A DNA stretch of 64,000 nt from Halorussus amylolyticus (lineage in GTDB: Archaea > Halobacteriota > Halobacteria > Halobacteriales > Haladaptataceae). This document shows, piece by piece, positions 16,927 through 24,932 of this stretch. Under the pieces are notes generated by a model. The model was not told the DNA's origin. It ran no database searches and saw nothing but the letters and a program-made list of their open reading frames with translations. The position numbers and the translations under genes are program-made. Numbering within the stretch: position 1 is the first letter of the stretch; each line of letters opens with the position of its first letter. Where the stretch lies: assembly GCF_004143485.2 (NCBI RefSeq), contig NZ_ML974136.1:1-64000 (forward strand), read 5' to 3'.

Positions 16927-17184
16927 CTACGCCGCCCCGTCGCCGTACGTCTTCTCCAGATACGCCACGATGTCGTCGCTCTCGGGCATGCCTTCGACGC
17001 CGTTGTCTTCGTCCACCAGCACCGGCACGCCGGCTTGGCCGCTGACGGCCTTGACCTCGTCGCGCGCTGCGCGCGACGAGGGGACCTTGTGGGATTCGTA
17101 GTCGAGGCCGAGTTCTTCGAGTTTGGTCACCACTTTCGCGCAGTACGGACAGCCGTCGAGTTCGTACAGTTCGAGGTTCGCCAT
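16927..17184 (-). CDS. glutaredoxin-like protein with CPYC active site
   Basis: A thioredoxin-fold protein of about 85 residues with 'LYELDGCPYCAKVV' (CPYC) near the N-terminus, the cis-Pro in 'AGVPVLVD' and a C-terminal 'SDDIVAYLEKTYG'. It should reduce disulfides or carry low-molecular-weight thiols; haloarchaea use gamma-glutamylcysteine rather than glutathione. ATG 17184 fits the family start; ATG 17190, two codons upstream, is also possible. A perfect 12-bp hairpin (17055-17081) lies in the coding sequence before the cis-Pro block. Confidence 0.85.
   Translation of the reverse strand: MANLELYELDGCPYCAKVVTKLEELGLDYESHKVPSSRAARDEVKAVSGQAGVPVLVDEDNGVEGMPESDDIVAYLEKTYGDGAA
17055..17081. repeat. 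perfect hairpin, 12-bp stem, 3-nt loop, in the glutaredoxin gene
   Basis: Bases 17055-17066 pair exactly with 17070-17081 around CTG. It encodes the 'SSRAARDE' stretch of the glutaredoxin. Confidence 0.75.
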
Positions 17185-17257
17185 GTCCATTCGTTGGGGT
17201 GTCGGACCTAAGAGCGTGCTGGTCGCGGTAGCGCGTGACGCGACCACCCGAGTTCGC

Positions 17258-17333
17258 GTTTCGGTGTCGTTCGTCGCGGGGTCGTTTCGGCGTCGTTCGT
17301 CGCGGGGTCGTTTCGGTGTCGGTCGTCGTTGAC
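17258..17333. repeat. 26-bp tandem repeat, about 2.9 copies
   Basis: Two near-identical 26-base units (17258-17283 and 17284-17309, one mismatch) are followed by a partial third (17310-17333). The unit starts GTTTCGG and contains TTCGTCGCGGGG. It lies upstream of the glutaredoxin gene in a 398-bp gap (17185-17582) that also holds the second dispersed repeat. A short AT-rich patch (17340-17400) separates them. Confidence 0.65.
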
Positions 17334-17419
17334 GATGATTCCGACGGCGAGAAGCTATTCACTTCTATTATTCTGTTGAAAGCGTTACCATCGCCGATTA
17401 GGACCTCGGCGGCGAGAAG

Positions 17420-17546
17420 CTAGCTACTCCCGTCACCTAGAAGACCGCACCTCGTTCCTCCCCAGCCTCCTCGTTTGCTCCCTTCGGTCGCTCACTCGTC
17501 CCTCGCACGAGAATCGCGGCCACAGGCCGCGATTCCGCGCGCCGAG
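17420..17546. repeat. dispersed intergenic repeat, copy 2
   Basis: It matches 7704-7829 in the order of its conserved blocks (GCTAGCTACTCC, GACCGCACC, CCTCCCCAGCCTCCT, CTCGTCCCTCGC, GCGCGCCGA). Its internal hairpin is different: an 11-bp perfect stem with loop ACA at 17512-17536. The copy lies just downstream of the minus-strand aryl-sulfotransferase gene. Confidence 0.55.
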
Positions 17547-17582
17547 GATGAACGTCAGACCGTCCGAAATCCGCTTCTCCGG

Positions 17583-18992
17583 TCACTTCGTTCTCCGCCG
17601 GTCGTTCCACTCCCTTGCTCTCCCGACCATCGCCGAAATCCCGCCTCGAATCCGGCGGCGGTGATACACCGTCTCGCCGAGTCCCCACGCGAGAGCCACG
17701 ACGACCCCGCCAATCGCGCCGAGGAACTCCCACCCGGTCATCCACACCGGGCGAATCCACGGGGTGACGTGCGCCCACGTCCGGGCGAACGAGGTCGCCT
17801 GTTCTTCGAGCATCGTCCCCTCGAACGTCTCGACGACCCAGAACGAGACGCCCTCGCCGTCTTGGACCGACAGACTGCTTCCGGTCAGGTCGTAGTCGCC
17901 GGTCTCGCCTATGTCGCTCGCGGTCGGGCCGCCGGGTTCGTCGCCGAGGTGCATCCGCTCGACGTCGTAGGGTGCCCACGGCGCGCGGAACTCCCAGACG
18001 ACTTCGCCCTCGGGCGTGGTCTCGAACACGCGTTGGTTCATCGTGTCCACGACGAGCGTGTTGCCGTTCGGGAGGCGGTCGGCGTCTCGGGGCCAACTCA
18101 GGCCCTCGGTGCCGAGGTTCCACGTCCGGTTCCACTCGCCGTCTCGGTTTTCGTACTCCACGATGCGGTCGTTCTCGCTGTCGGCCACGAGAATCGTGGG
18201 GTCGCCGTCCTCGCTTTCGAGGTACATCGGATTGTGCTGTTCGTAGAGGGTGTCGTGGTCGCCGTCCTCGCCGAGTTTCATGTCGATTTCGTCGGTCGAG
18301 CGATTCACCACGATGACTTGGTCGAAGTTCCGGGGCGACACCAGATACTCGCCGTCGCTGATTTTGTCGATGTCGTTGACGTGAGTCCAGTCGTTCGATG
18401 GGCCGCCCACGTCCTCGGGGTAGTGGTCGTCGAAGCGCCACTCCCACTCGATTTCGCCGGTCGTCATGTTGTGGACGAAGATGCGGTCCTCCTTGCCGTC
18501 CTCGCGCATGTTGGCGACCAGCAGTTCGTCGCCGTTGATGAGGTCCACGTCGTGGGTGTCGTGGATGTCGAGCCGTTCGGTCCAGACCCGCTCTTGGGTC
18601 TCGGGGTCGAGTTCGTACACCAACGTCTCGCCCTGGGCGGTCGCGGTCACGAGCAGGTGGCCGTTGTCGAGGGGGTCCACGTCGTAGAACCACGTCGCGT
18701 CGAAGCCCGAGCCGTTGTGGACCCACTCGATTTCCCCCTGCGGTCCCACGGCGACGAGGCGCGCGGGCTTGTTCTCGTTCGCCATGCCCTGAAAGTGGAA
18801 GCCCTGAATCGAGATAATCGTCGTGCCGTTCGCGGGTTCGTCCACCGACGCGCGGAGATTTCCGGGGTTCTCGTCGGTGAGGAGGTACGTCGCGCCGGAG
18901 ATGACGGCGGGCGCGAGGAGCGCGAGTGCGAGGAGCGCGACTCCGCCGCGAATCAGCCACCGCCGCGAGAGAGAGGGCGCGGAGACGTTCAT
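17583..18992 (-). CDS. Tat-exported, membrane-anchored aryl-sulfotransferase (ASST)-like propeller protein
   Basis: The ~469-residue protein begins with a twin-arginine-type signal ('SLSRRWLIRGG' then a hydrophobic core to about residue 32), followed by a repeat-rich domain with 'DWTHVNDIDKISDGEYLVS', 'HNPMYLESEDGDPTILVADSEN' and 'PNGNTLVVDTMNQRVFE', the pattern of the arylsulfotransferase six-bladed propeller. A C-terminal helix (about 425-445) and basic tail anchor it in the membrane, so the propeller should lie outside the cell. The family transfers sulfate between phenols; the haloarchaeal substrate is unknown. I prefer ATG 18992 to GTG 19004 because a TTAAA-type TATA lies about 27 bases before it. 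Confidence 0.8.
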   Translation of the reverse strand: MNVSAPSLSRRWLIRGGVALLALALLAPAVISGATYLLTDENPGNLRASVDEPANGTTIISIQGFHFQGMANENKPARLVAVGPQGEIEWVHNGSGFDATWFYDVDPLDNGHLLVTATAQGETLVYELDPETQERVWTERLDIHDTHDVDLINGDELLVANMREDGKEDRIFVHNMTTGEIEWEWRFDDHYPEDVGGPSNDWTHVNDIDKISDGEYLVSPRNFDQVIVVNRSTDEIDMKLGEDGDHDTLYEQHNPMYLESEDGDPTILVADSENDRIVEYENRDGEWNRTWNLGTEGLSWPRDADRLPNGNTLVVDTMNQRVFETTPEGEVVWEFRAPWAPYDVERMHLGDEPGGPTASDIGETGDYDLTGSSLSVQDGEGVSFWVVETFEGTMLEEQATSFARTWAHVTPWIRPVWMTGWEFLGAIGGVVVALAWGLGETVYHRRRIRGGISAMVGRAREWNDRRRTK

Positions 18993-19028
18993 GTTATCCG
19001 TCACGACGCCGCCGGGGTTAAAGCTACG

Positions 19029-19322
19029 TCAGACGGGGAGGCGGTCGGCGAACGATTCGGCCTCCTCGCCCTCGACGCCGTATCCGGTCACGCGCCGCCC
19101 GTTTCGGGTGAACGACGCGTACTCGGGCGACATCACGCCGATGACCTTCTCGACGGGGATGGAGACGTAGTCGTACTCGTCGGTCGCCACCTGATTGAAC
19201 CCGACCACCCAGTCCCAGTCCTCGATGACGAACGCGGCGTCGACCTGAGTCGCCTCCTCGTCGGCGTAGTATATCTTCGCAATCGGGTCCGAATCGGTCG
19301 GGTAGCTCTCGTGTTCGTCCAT
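19029..19322 (-). CDS. conserved small acidic protein, unknown function
   Basis: The 97-residue protein is soluble and acidic, with no recognised motif. Segments such as 'IAKIYYADEEATQVDAAF' and 'WDWVVGFNQVATDEYDYV' look like a compact beta-rich fold. ATG 19322 is chosen over upstream TTG/ATG codons because it gives the cleanest start. It lies downstream of the purine permease gene on the same strand (67-base gap) and upstream of the aryl-sulfotransferase gene. Confidence 0.6.
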   Translation of the reverse strand: MDEHESYPTDSDPIAKIYYADEEATQVDAAFVIEDWDWVVGFNQVATDEYDYVSIPVEKVIGVMSPEYASFTRNGRRVTGYGVEGEEAESFADRLPV

Positions 19323-19389
19323 TGTCGAACATATCAACGACGGGTGACGTAATAGCTGTTTCCGTAGCGAGAGAGCGTCTCGCAGGGAC

Positions 19390-20871
19390 TCAGACGCTCC
19401 CCGCGAGGACGCCGCCCGTCCGGACGAAGAAGTAGAGCACGAACGCGGCGGCGAGCACCCAGTGACCGAGCCGGGTGTCGTCGAGTTCGCCCGCGGCGGC
19501 CTTCACGATGGGGTACGAGACGATGCCCGCCGCGATGCCGTACGCGATGGAGAACGTGAACGGCATCACGAAGATGGTGAGCGCGGCCGGGATGGCGTAG
19601 GTGAGGTCGTCCCACGCGATTTCGGCGACGTTCGCGAGCATGATGATGCCCACGACCACGAGGACGAGGTGGGAGGCGTAGGTCGGAACCGCGACCGCGA
19701 GCGGGACGACAGCGAGCGATGCGAGAAAGAGAAGCGCGACCACGAGCGCGGTCATGCCGGTCCGACCGCCCTCCTCGACGCCCGTCGCGGACTCGATGTA
19801 CGTCGTCACGGTCGAGGTGCCGAGCATGCCGCCGACGGTGGTGCCGACCGCGTCGGCCATCAGGGGCTTCTCTATCTCGGGGAGGTTGCCGTCCTCGTCG
19901 AGGAAGCCCGCGGCCTGCGAGACGCCCGTGAGCGTCCCCGCGGTGTCGAAGAAGTCCACGAAGAAGAACGTGAACACGACGAGCGCGAACGAGAACGCCT
20001 CGATGTTCTGCAGTCCGGAGACGAACGCGCCAGCCAGCGGCGCGATGTTGTAGCTCGCGGCGTCGTAGGTGATGGGCGCGTTGGGCGCGAGCGCAACGTC
20101 GAGGAGATTGACACCCATCTCTTCGAGCGCCGGGGAGTCGGCGGGATACCCCGCGTAGCCGAGCGCGGACGCGGCGTAGCCCATGATGGACGTGATGATG
20201 ATGCCCGCGACGATGGACCCGCGGACGCCCCGAGCGTAGAGCGCGAGCGTCACGAACAGTCCGACAACCGAGACGATTGCGACCGGGTCCGAAGCGAACA
20301 CGGGGCTGAAGGTGACGAACGTCGCGCCGTCGCCAGCGACGACCCGCATCTCTTCCAAGCCGATGATTGCGAGAAAGAGACCGATACCAGCGCCGACCGC
20401 GAGCTTCACCGGTTCGGGAAAGAGCCTGATGATGTACTTGCGCGCGCCGACCGCGGTCAGCGCGATGAAGACGATTCCCTCGACGACGACCGCCGCGAGC
20501 GCGACCTGCCAGTCGATGCCGAGACCGAGGACCACGGTGAACGCGAAGAAGGCGTTGAGTCCGAGGCCCGGCGCTTGCGCGAACGGTCGCTTCGCGTACA
20601 GCGCCATCACGAGGGTCGCGGTCGCGGCCGCGATGATGGTCACGACCGCGAGCATCTGGAAGGTTCGGTTCGGGCCGATGCCCTCGGGCTGAATCGCGGC
20701 CGAGAGGATGGTCGGGTTCACCACGACGATGTAGCTCATCGTCAGGAACGTGGTTATCCCCGCCAGAATCTCGGTCCGCATGTCGGTGCCGTGCTCCTCG
20801 AAATCGAAGTACTCCGCGAGCGCGCCTGACCCGCTCGCCGAGCCGTCAGCGGTAGCGTCCTTGGCTCCCAT
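19390..20871 (-). CDS. NCS2 family (AzgA-like) purine/uracil permease
   Basis: The 493-residue protein has about 12-14 hydrophobic segments. 'RTEILAGITTFLTMSYIVVVNP' is the N-terminal AzgA signature, and 'QAPGLGLNAFFAFTVVLG', 'FFFVDFFDTAGTLTGV' and 'GTSTVTTYIESATGVEEGGRTG' are the conserved pore and exposed-loop motifs. AzgA-type proteins import adenine, guanine and hypoxanthine with protons. It is followed upstream in the genome by GfcR and PyrE on the same strand, so a purine/pyrimidine salvage neighbourhood is likely. Confidence 0.9.
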   Translation of the reverse strand: MGAKDATADGSASGSGALAEYFDFEEHGTDMRTEILAGITTFLTMSYIVVVNPTILSAAIQPEGIGPNRTFQMLAVVTIIAAATATLVMALYAKRPFAQAPGLGLNAFFAFTVVLGLGIDWQVALAAVVVEGIVFIALTAVGARKYIIRLFPEPVKLAVGAGIGLFLAIIGLEEMRVVAGDGATFVTFSPVFASDPVAIVSVVGLFVTLALYARGVRGSIVAGIIITSIMGYAASALGYAGYPADSPALEEMGVNLLDVALAPNAPITYDAASYNIAPLAGAFVSGLQNIEAFSFALVVFTFFFVDFFDTAGTLTGVSQAAGFLDEDGNLPEIEKPLMADAVGTTVGGMLGTSTVTTYIESATGVEEGGRTGMTALVVALLFLASLAVVPLAVAVPTYASHLVLVVVGIIMLANVAEIAWDDLTYAIPAALTIFVMPFTFSIAYGIAAGIVSYPIVKAAAGELDDTRLGHWVLAAAFVLYFFVRTGGVLAGSV

Positions 20872-21022
20872 GATTCACGAGTGAGCGTATTCGCGAAACG
20901 ATACTTAAGGGTTCCCATAGAAAACACGCAAATATGCACAATCTTGCTATAAAAGCGCCGAAAAAGTGGGTCTCGAACGACAGTTAAACGCACAGACGTG
21001 GGTAGGTCCGTGTTGACCTGCG

Positions 21023-21739
21023 TCACTCCTCGAACGTCGTGAGCGCGCCGACCGGGGCGTCGGTTCGCCCCTTCGCGCGCTCCAGACCCTCCTCGCCCGC
21101 GGCGATGAGCGTGAACACGCCGCCGACACGCGCACCGGCGCGCTCGGCGATGTCCAACAGGAGTTCTTGAGTCTCGCCCGACCGAATCAGGTCGTCCACG
21201 ACCAGTACGGTCTCGCCCGAACCGATGGCCGAGGCCGGTAGGTAGTACGTGAGTTCGATGCCGGAGGCGAGTCGCTGGCGCGACTCGATGAACTCCTCGA
21301 CCGCGGTCTCCTTCGACTTCTTGGCGTACGCGATTCGGGCGTCGAAGTACTCGGCCATCGCCGCGCCGAGGGTGATGCCGTCTGTCGCCGCGGTCAACAC
21401 CACGTCGGGGCGGTCGAAACCGAACGTCTCGGCCGCCACGGGCGCGACGAGGTCGAGAAACGACTGGTCGAACACGACCGCCGAGTTGTCGACGTACCCC
21501 TCACCGTCCACCTGAATCCGGGCTTCGAGTTCGGCGGCGAGTTCGTCGCGGCCCACGCCGCCGACGATTTCCTCGGCCCGGTCGACGCTCGGCAGGACGT
21601 GACCGTTGACGTAGCGGTTCAAATCGCCCGCGGGAAGCCCGGTGACCTCGGCGAGTTCGTCGTAGGTTCGGGTCTCTTTCAGCATTCGGAGGACGGCGAC
21701 CGCCTGTAGTTGGAGAGTCGCCTTCTCGGCGCGGTTCAT
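21023..21739 (-). CDS. gfcR: transcriptional regulator GfcR (HTH plus phosphoribosyltransferase domain)
   Basis: The 238-residue protein has an N-terminal helix-turn-helix (about 5-50, 'TYDELAEVTGLPAGDLNRYVNG') joined to a PRTase fold. The PRPP-binding loop is 'ETVLVVDDLIRSGETQ' (about 170-185), typical of type I phosphoribosyltransferases. This fusion is the haloarchaeal GfcR/PyrE-like class, which controls central sugar metabolism genes; the PRT domain probably senses a ligand. I use ATG 21739, as the family begins with the HTH. Confidence 0.86.
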   Translation of the reverse strand: MNRAEKATLQLQAVAVLRMLKETRTYDELAEVTGLPAGDLNRYVNGHVLPSVDRAEEIVGGVGRDELAAELEARIQVDGEGYVDNSAVVFDQSFLDLVAPVAAETFGFDRPDVVLTAATDGITLGAAMAEYFDARIAYAKKSKETAVEEFIESRQRLASGIELTYYLPASAIGSGETVLVVDDLIRSGETQELLLDIAERAGARVGGVFTLIAAGEEGLERAKGRTDAPVGALTTFEE

Positions 21740-21871
21740 ATCCGCGCACAATCATTCCACGAACTTGAATACCTCGAAAGCGGTTCGGCGAGAGATAGCG
21801 CAGGAGTGTGCAACCGTCCAACCCTCTCGTTCGCGAACGCACGTCCTCGCAGAAGCACGTCCTCGCGGACG

Positions 21872-22393
21872 CTACTCGGCGTCGAGGAGTTCCGACGCGG
21901 TCAGCAGCGATTCGAGTTTCACGTCGTACTCCGCGAGGTTCTCGGCCGCGCCCTCCTCGCGGTCCACGACGACCAGCACTCGCTCGACCGTCGCGCCCGC
22001 CTCGCGCAGGGCTTCGACCGCGTCGGCCGCGCTCTGGCCGGTGGTGGCGATGTCTTCGAGGACGACGACCTCTTCGCCCTCGTCGAGTCTCCCCTCGACC
22101 AAGTTCGCCGTGCCGTACTCCTTCTTCTGCTTGCGGACGATGACGTAGGGATTTCCGGTCTCGACGCTCGTGACCGCGACGAGCGGAACCGCGCCGAGCG
22201 CGACGCCCGCGAGTTTCGTGTCGCCGACTCGCTCGGCGAACGCCTCGGCGACGAGTTCGAGACACCGGGCGTCGGTCTCGAACAGGTACTTGTCCACGTA
22301 GTAGTCGCTGGTGCCGCCGTGAGAGAGTTCGAACTCGCCGTACTTGACTGCATCCGCGTCTTCGAGCGCCGCGATGAGTTCGTCGTTCGCCAT
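21872..22393 (-). CDS. pyrE: orotate phosphoribosyltransferase
   Basis: The 173-residue protein makes OMP from orotate and PRPP in pyrimidine synthesis. '[20 protein letters not shown]' is the orotate-binding N-terminus, '[17 protein letters not shown]' follows, and '[18 protein letters not shown]' is the PRPP loop with the DxxTTG signature. Length is normal. It is encoded just upstream of gfcR on the same strand; the gap of 132 bases suggests separate promoters. Confidence 0.94.
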   Translation of the reverse strand: MANDELIAALEDADAVKYGEFELSHGGTSDYYVDKYLFETDARCLELVAEAFAERVGDTKLAGVALGAVPLVAVTSVETGNPYVIVRKQKKEYGTANLVEGRLDEGEEVVVLEDIATTGQSAADAVEALREAGATVERVLVVVDREEGAAENLAEYDVKLESLLTASELLDAE

Positions 22394-22542
22394 TGTCGGA
22401 AGACGGGGCGGCGACCGTCATAAACCGTGTCCTTTGGGTCACGCGGCGCTCGATTTCGCCGACGGTTCGGGCCGTATCGCGGTCAGCGTCGCCGACGGGT
22501 CCTTTCGAAGCCCTTTTGGAGGTACCCCCGGAAGCCATCCCC

Positions 22543-22746
22543 ATGAACGTAGAGCGGGAGACGATACGCGATATCGCCGTCTCCGTGGGCGCGGTCGGGC
22601 TGTTCGTCGCGGCGCTGGCGTGGGTCGGTCTGACCTACGGTGGCAACGGTCTCACGGAGACCGGCGCGATAGCGGTCGTCGCCGCAATCGTCCTCTTCGT
22701 ATTCCTGATGACCGGCATCGGCGTCTGGATGGCACACCAGCAGTAG
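22543..22746 (+). CDS. small two-helix membrane protein, haloarchaeal
   Basis: The 67-residue protein has two hydrophobic helices (about 8-26 and 38-60) joined by a short glycine-rich loop ('TYGGNGLTETG'). ATG 22543 is chosen because the upstream in-frame extension does not look like protein. It diverges from pyrE. Function unknown. Confidence 0.65.
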   Translation: MNVERETIRDIAVSVGAVGLFVAALAWVGLTYGGNGLTETGAIAVVAAIVLFVFLMTGIGVWMAHQQ

Positions 22747-22819
22747 GCGTTCGCGCAGCGGTTCGGCGACTCGTGTTCCGAAGGGAGGATTTTTGCCGGG
22801 CGGTCTCACACGTACTCAC

Positions 22820-23275
22820 ATGACCGACCAGCCGCTCGCAGTGGACACCGTTCTCGTCCCCGTCGATGGAAGCGACGAGTCGGTCGAGGCCGTCGAGTAC
22901 GCCGCCGCGGTCGCGGAGAAGTACGACGCCTCGGCCCACGCGATGTACGTCTTCGGCGAGGACATCGTCCGGGGCATCGAAACAGGTGCGGTCGCCGAAG
23001 ACGACGTGCTCTCGGAGACCGAGGCGTTCATGGAGACCGTTCAGGCCATCGCCGACGAGTACGACGTGGACCTCTCGACCTCGAACGCCTACGGCTTCTC
23101 GACCACGCGCAAGACCCAACACCCCGGAAGCGCGATTCTCGACACCGCTGAAGACCTCGACGCCGACTTCATCGTGGTCCCGCGCGAACCCCTCAGCGGC
23201 GAACCCGGCGAGGTGCTGGAGAAGGCCGCCGAGTACGTGTTGCTATACGCGAGCCAGCCCGTGCTTTCGGTATAG
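22820..23275 (+). CDS. universal stress protein (UspA family)
   Basis: The 151-residue protein has the Usp fold: 'TVLVPVDGSDESVEAVEYA' at the start and 'AEYVLLYASQPVLSV' at the end. The nucleotide loop usually reads G-2x-G-9x-G-S/T; here the corresponding part is 'PREPLSGEPGEVLEKAAEYV', so ATP binding may differ. Role in stress response is inferred from the family. It is monocistronic. Confidence 0.85.
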   Translation: MTDQPLAVDTVLVPVDGSDESVEAVEYAAAVAEKYDASAHAMYVFGEDIVRGIETGAVAEDDVLSETEAFMETVQAIADEYDVDLSTSNAYGFSTTRKTQHPGSAILDTAEDLDADFIVVPREPLSGEPGEVLEKAAEYVLLYASQPVLSV

Positions 23276-23280
23276 GGTCG

Positions 23281-23397
23281 CTACTCGTCTTCGTTGTCGT
23301 CGTATCTCCGTCGCCGAATGAGCCACTTCGTAAGCCACGCTGGGCCTTTGTGACTTCGCTGGCCCTTCTCTGCCGGAGTCGTTGGACCGTCTGTCAT
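23281..23397 (-). CDS. 38-residue basic mini-protein
   Basis: A short frame begins with ATG 23397, 24 bases after the stop of the 23422-23913 frame. It encodes a basic peptide with 'GPAWLTKWLIRRRRYDD' near its C-terminus. The close spacing suggests co-transcription with the membrane protein. There is no other evidence that it is translated. Confidence 0.35.
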   Translation of the reverse strand: MTDGPTTPAEKGQRSHKGPAWLTKWLIRRRRYDDNEDE

Positions 23398-23421
23398 TGA
23401 ACGAGAGTTCGTCGCTTTCGA

Positions 23422-23891
23422 TTATAAAAGTACGGAGAGACCAGTAAACACTATCCCGACGACCAGCAGTATCTGCGTTGTTAGAAGCAGATGGCCGTTT
23501 AATCGCACCTGCTTGGTGTTCTCGGAGACCCATACGCCAAAGCAATACAGTAAGTCCTGTTTCCATTGTCTCTCGTCGAAGTCCCCATCAGTTAGCTGTT
23601 CGATATACTCTTTATTTGGGCCTAAGTAAAGGTCCGATTCGCTGTACGTGAACGTCCCGGCGGTGAGTGACCCAACGAGTGCCAGACCGCCCAACACCGC
23701 AAGTACGGGATCGAAAAGTCCCGAGTCGATTTTCCACGCTGAAACGAGTATTCCGGCCAACACGACCGTAATCCGAACCGTTTGGACCGCTTTGGTGTCT
23801 ACGTCCGAAATCGTCTCTGCTGCGCTTCTAATACTGCTCGCGCCTCCTCGTACGTCACTGCTCGGCGTTCGTGTTCGTCGTGTAGTGCCAT
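23422..23891 (-). pseudogene. three-helix membrane protein, likely frameshifted near its N-terminus
   Basis: The main reading frame (23422-23913) has three hydrophobic segments after 'DVDTKAVQTVRI' and no enzymatic motif. Its ATG (23913) sits only a few bases from a TTTAAA-type TATA, too close. A second ATG (23891), 25-30 bases from that TATA, opens a different frame reading 'TYEEARAVLEAQQ' before stopping after 30 codons; this runs into 'ETISDVDTKA' of the main frame if one base is restored near 23818-23822, a CAG repeat. I therefore infer a single-base frameshift in a small haloarchaeal membrane-protein gene. A sequencing error would also explain it. Confidence 0.5.
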
Positions 23892-23937
23892 CCGGCCCGA
23901 GTTCCTTCGGCATCCGATTTAAAAACCAGGTCCGAAC

Positions 23938-24462
23938 TCAGAGCCGCAGCGCCATCTCCTTCTCGAAGCTCTCGGCACCGTACGTCTCGAAGCCGACCGA
24001 CTCGTAGAGACCCACCGCGGCGTGGTTCCACCGCTCGACCGTAAGCCACACCTTCCCGACGCCGTTCGCGCGGCCGTGCCCGAGCAAGGCGCGGATGAGC
24101 CGCGACCCGATTCCGGCGCGCTGGTAGTCCTGATGCACGAAGATGGCGAGCTCGTGGTCGTCGTTACCGCCCGGAACGAGGGTGGCGTGGCCGACCGCCC
24201 GGTCGCCGTGCCACGCCACGACGTTCAGTCCCTCGAACAGGGTTTCGAGCCAGTCGCGGACGCGCTCCTCGGTAGCTGGCGGGATTCCCTGCGCGCGGTC
24301 CGCCGGGTCGAAATCGACGTACATCTCCACGACTTCTTCGAATTCGTCCTCGTCGTAGGGGCGAATCTCGATGTCGCGGCCCTCCCTATCGGCGAACGAG
24401 ACCGGCGGCTCGGGGAACGACCCCGCCGTGCCGTCGGGGTACTCGCTGTCGTCCGGACTCAT
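23938..24462 (-). CDS. GNAT family N-acetyltransferase
   Basis: The 174-residue protein carries the GNAT acetyl-CoA loop 'HQDYQRAGIGSRLIRALLGHG' (the Q/RxxGxG/A pattern) with beta-4 'DDHELAIFVH' and the late 'NHAAVGLYESVGFE'. It transfers acetyl groups from acetyl-CoA to an unknown amine. Its ATG overlaps the stop of the upstream universal stress protein gene by four bases, so the two are co-translated. Confidence 0.88.
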   Translation of the reverse strand: MSPDDSEYPDGTAGSFPEPPVSFADREGRDIEIRPYDEDEFEEVVEMYVDFDPADRAQGIPPATEERVRDWLETLFEGLNVVAWHGDRAVGHATLVPGGNDDHELAIFVHQDYQRAGIGSRLIRALLGHGRANGVGKVWLTVERWNHAAVGLYESVGFETYGAESFEKEMALRL

Positions 24463-24827
24463 CGTACCAGGGTCACGGTGACGGGGGAGTTCAGCAGGAC
24501 GAACTCCGCGATGTGGCCGAGCTGAATCTTCCCCATCGGGCTTCGCTGGCCGCCGCCGAGGACGACTTGGTCGTACCCGTCGCTCTCGGCGAGGTCCACG
24601 AGTTCGGGACCGGGGTCGCCCGAGACGTGTCGGACCTCGGCGTCGAACCCGGCGTCCGCGAGCGTGTCGCGGACGCGGGTCTCGATGTTGGACGGTTCGC
24701 GGTCGCTCTCGGGATTTTCGAGGATAGCGACGGTGAGTTCGTCGCCCGCCGCCTTCGCGCGCGAGACGGTGCGTTCGAGCGCGCGAATCGAGTCGTCGCT
24801 TCCGCCGATGCCGAGCAGGACGTTCAT
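24459..24827 (-). CDS. universal stress protein (UspA family), short
   Basis: The 122-residue protein starts 'NVLLGIGGSDDSIRAL' and carries 'QVVLGGGQRSPMGKIQLGH', close to the Usp G-2x-G-9x-G-S/T ATP loop, then 'LLNSPVTVTLVR'. Start ATG 24827 matches the family. It forms an overlapping pair with a GNAT acetyltransferase, which suggests a stress-linked acetylation function. Confidence 0.85.
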   Translation of the reverse strand: MNVLLGIGGSDDSIRALERTVSRAKAAGDELTVAILENPESDREPSNIETRVRDTLADAGFDAEVRHVSGDPGPELVDLAESDGYDQVVLGGGQRSPMGKIQLGHIAEFVLLNSPVTVTLVR

Positions 24828-24932
24828 ATTCGACCCAACCGCCCCATCCGTAAAAACAGTTGTGCGGTCCGAACGCCGTGGGAACCCCCGACAGACGACA
24901 CGCTTTTCCACCTGCCCCCGTAACCCCGACGC

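Noticed and set aside
17258-17333. Tandem 26-bp repeat considered as a CRISPR array
   Set aside because: The units are adjacent with no spacers and there are no cas genes in the window.
19462-20829. Long plus-strand reading frame across the purine permease gene
   Set aside because: The permease on the minus strand has clear NCS2 motifs; the plus-strand frame is Arg/Asp/Glu-rich low complexity created by high GC.
21841-21876. Repeated CACGTCCTCG words before the pyrE 3' end
   Set aside because: Two short copies in a high-GC spacer could occur by chance and no symmetry or conserved element is visible.
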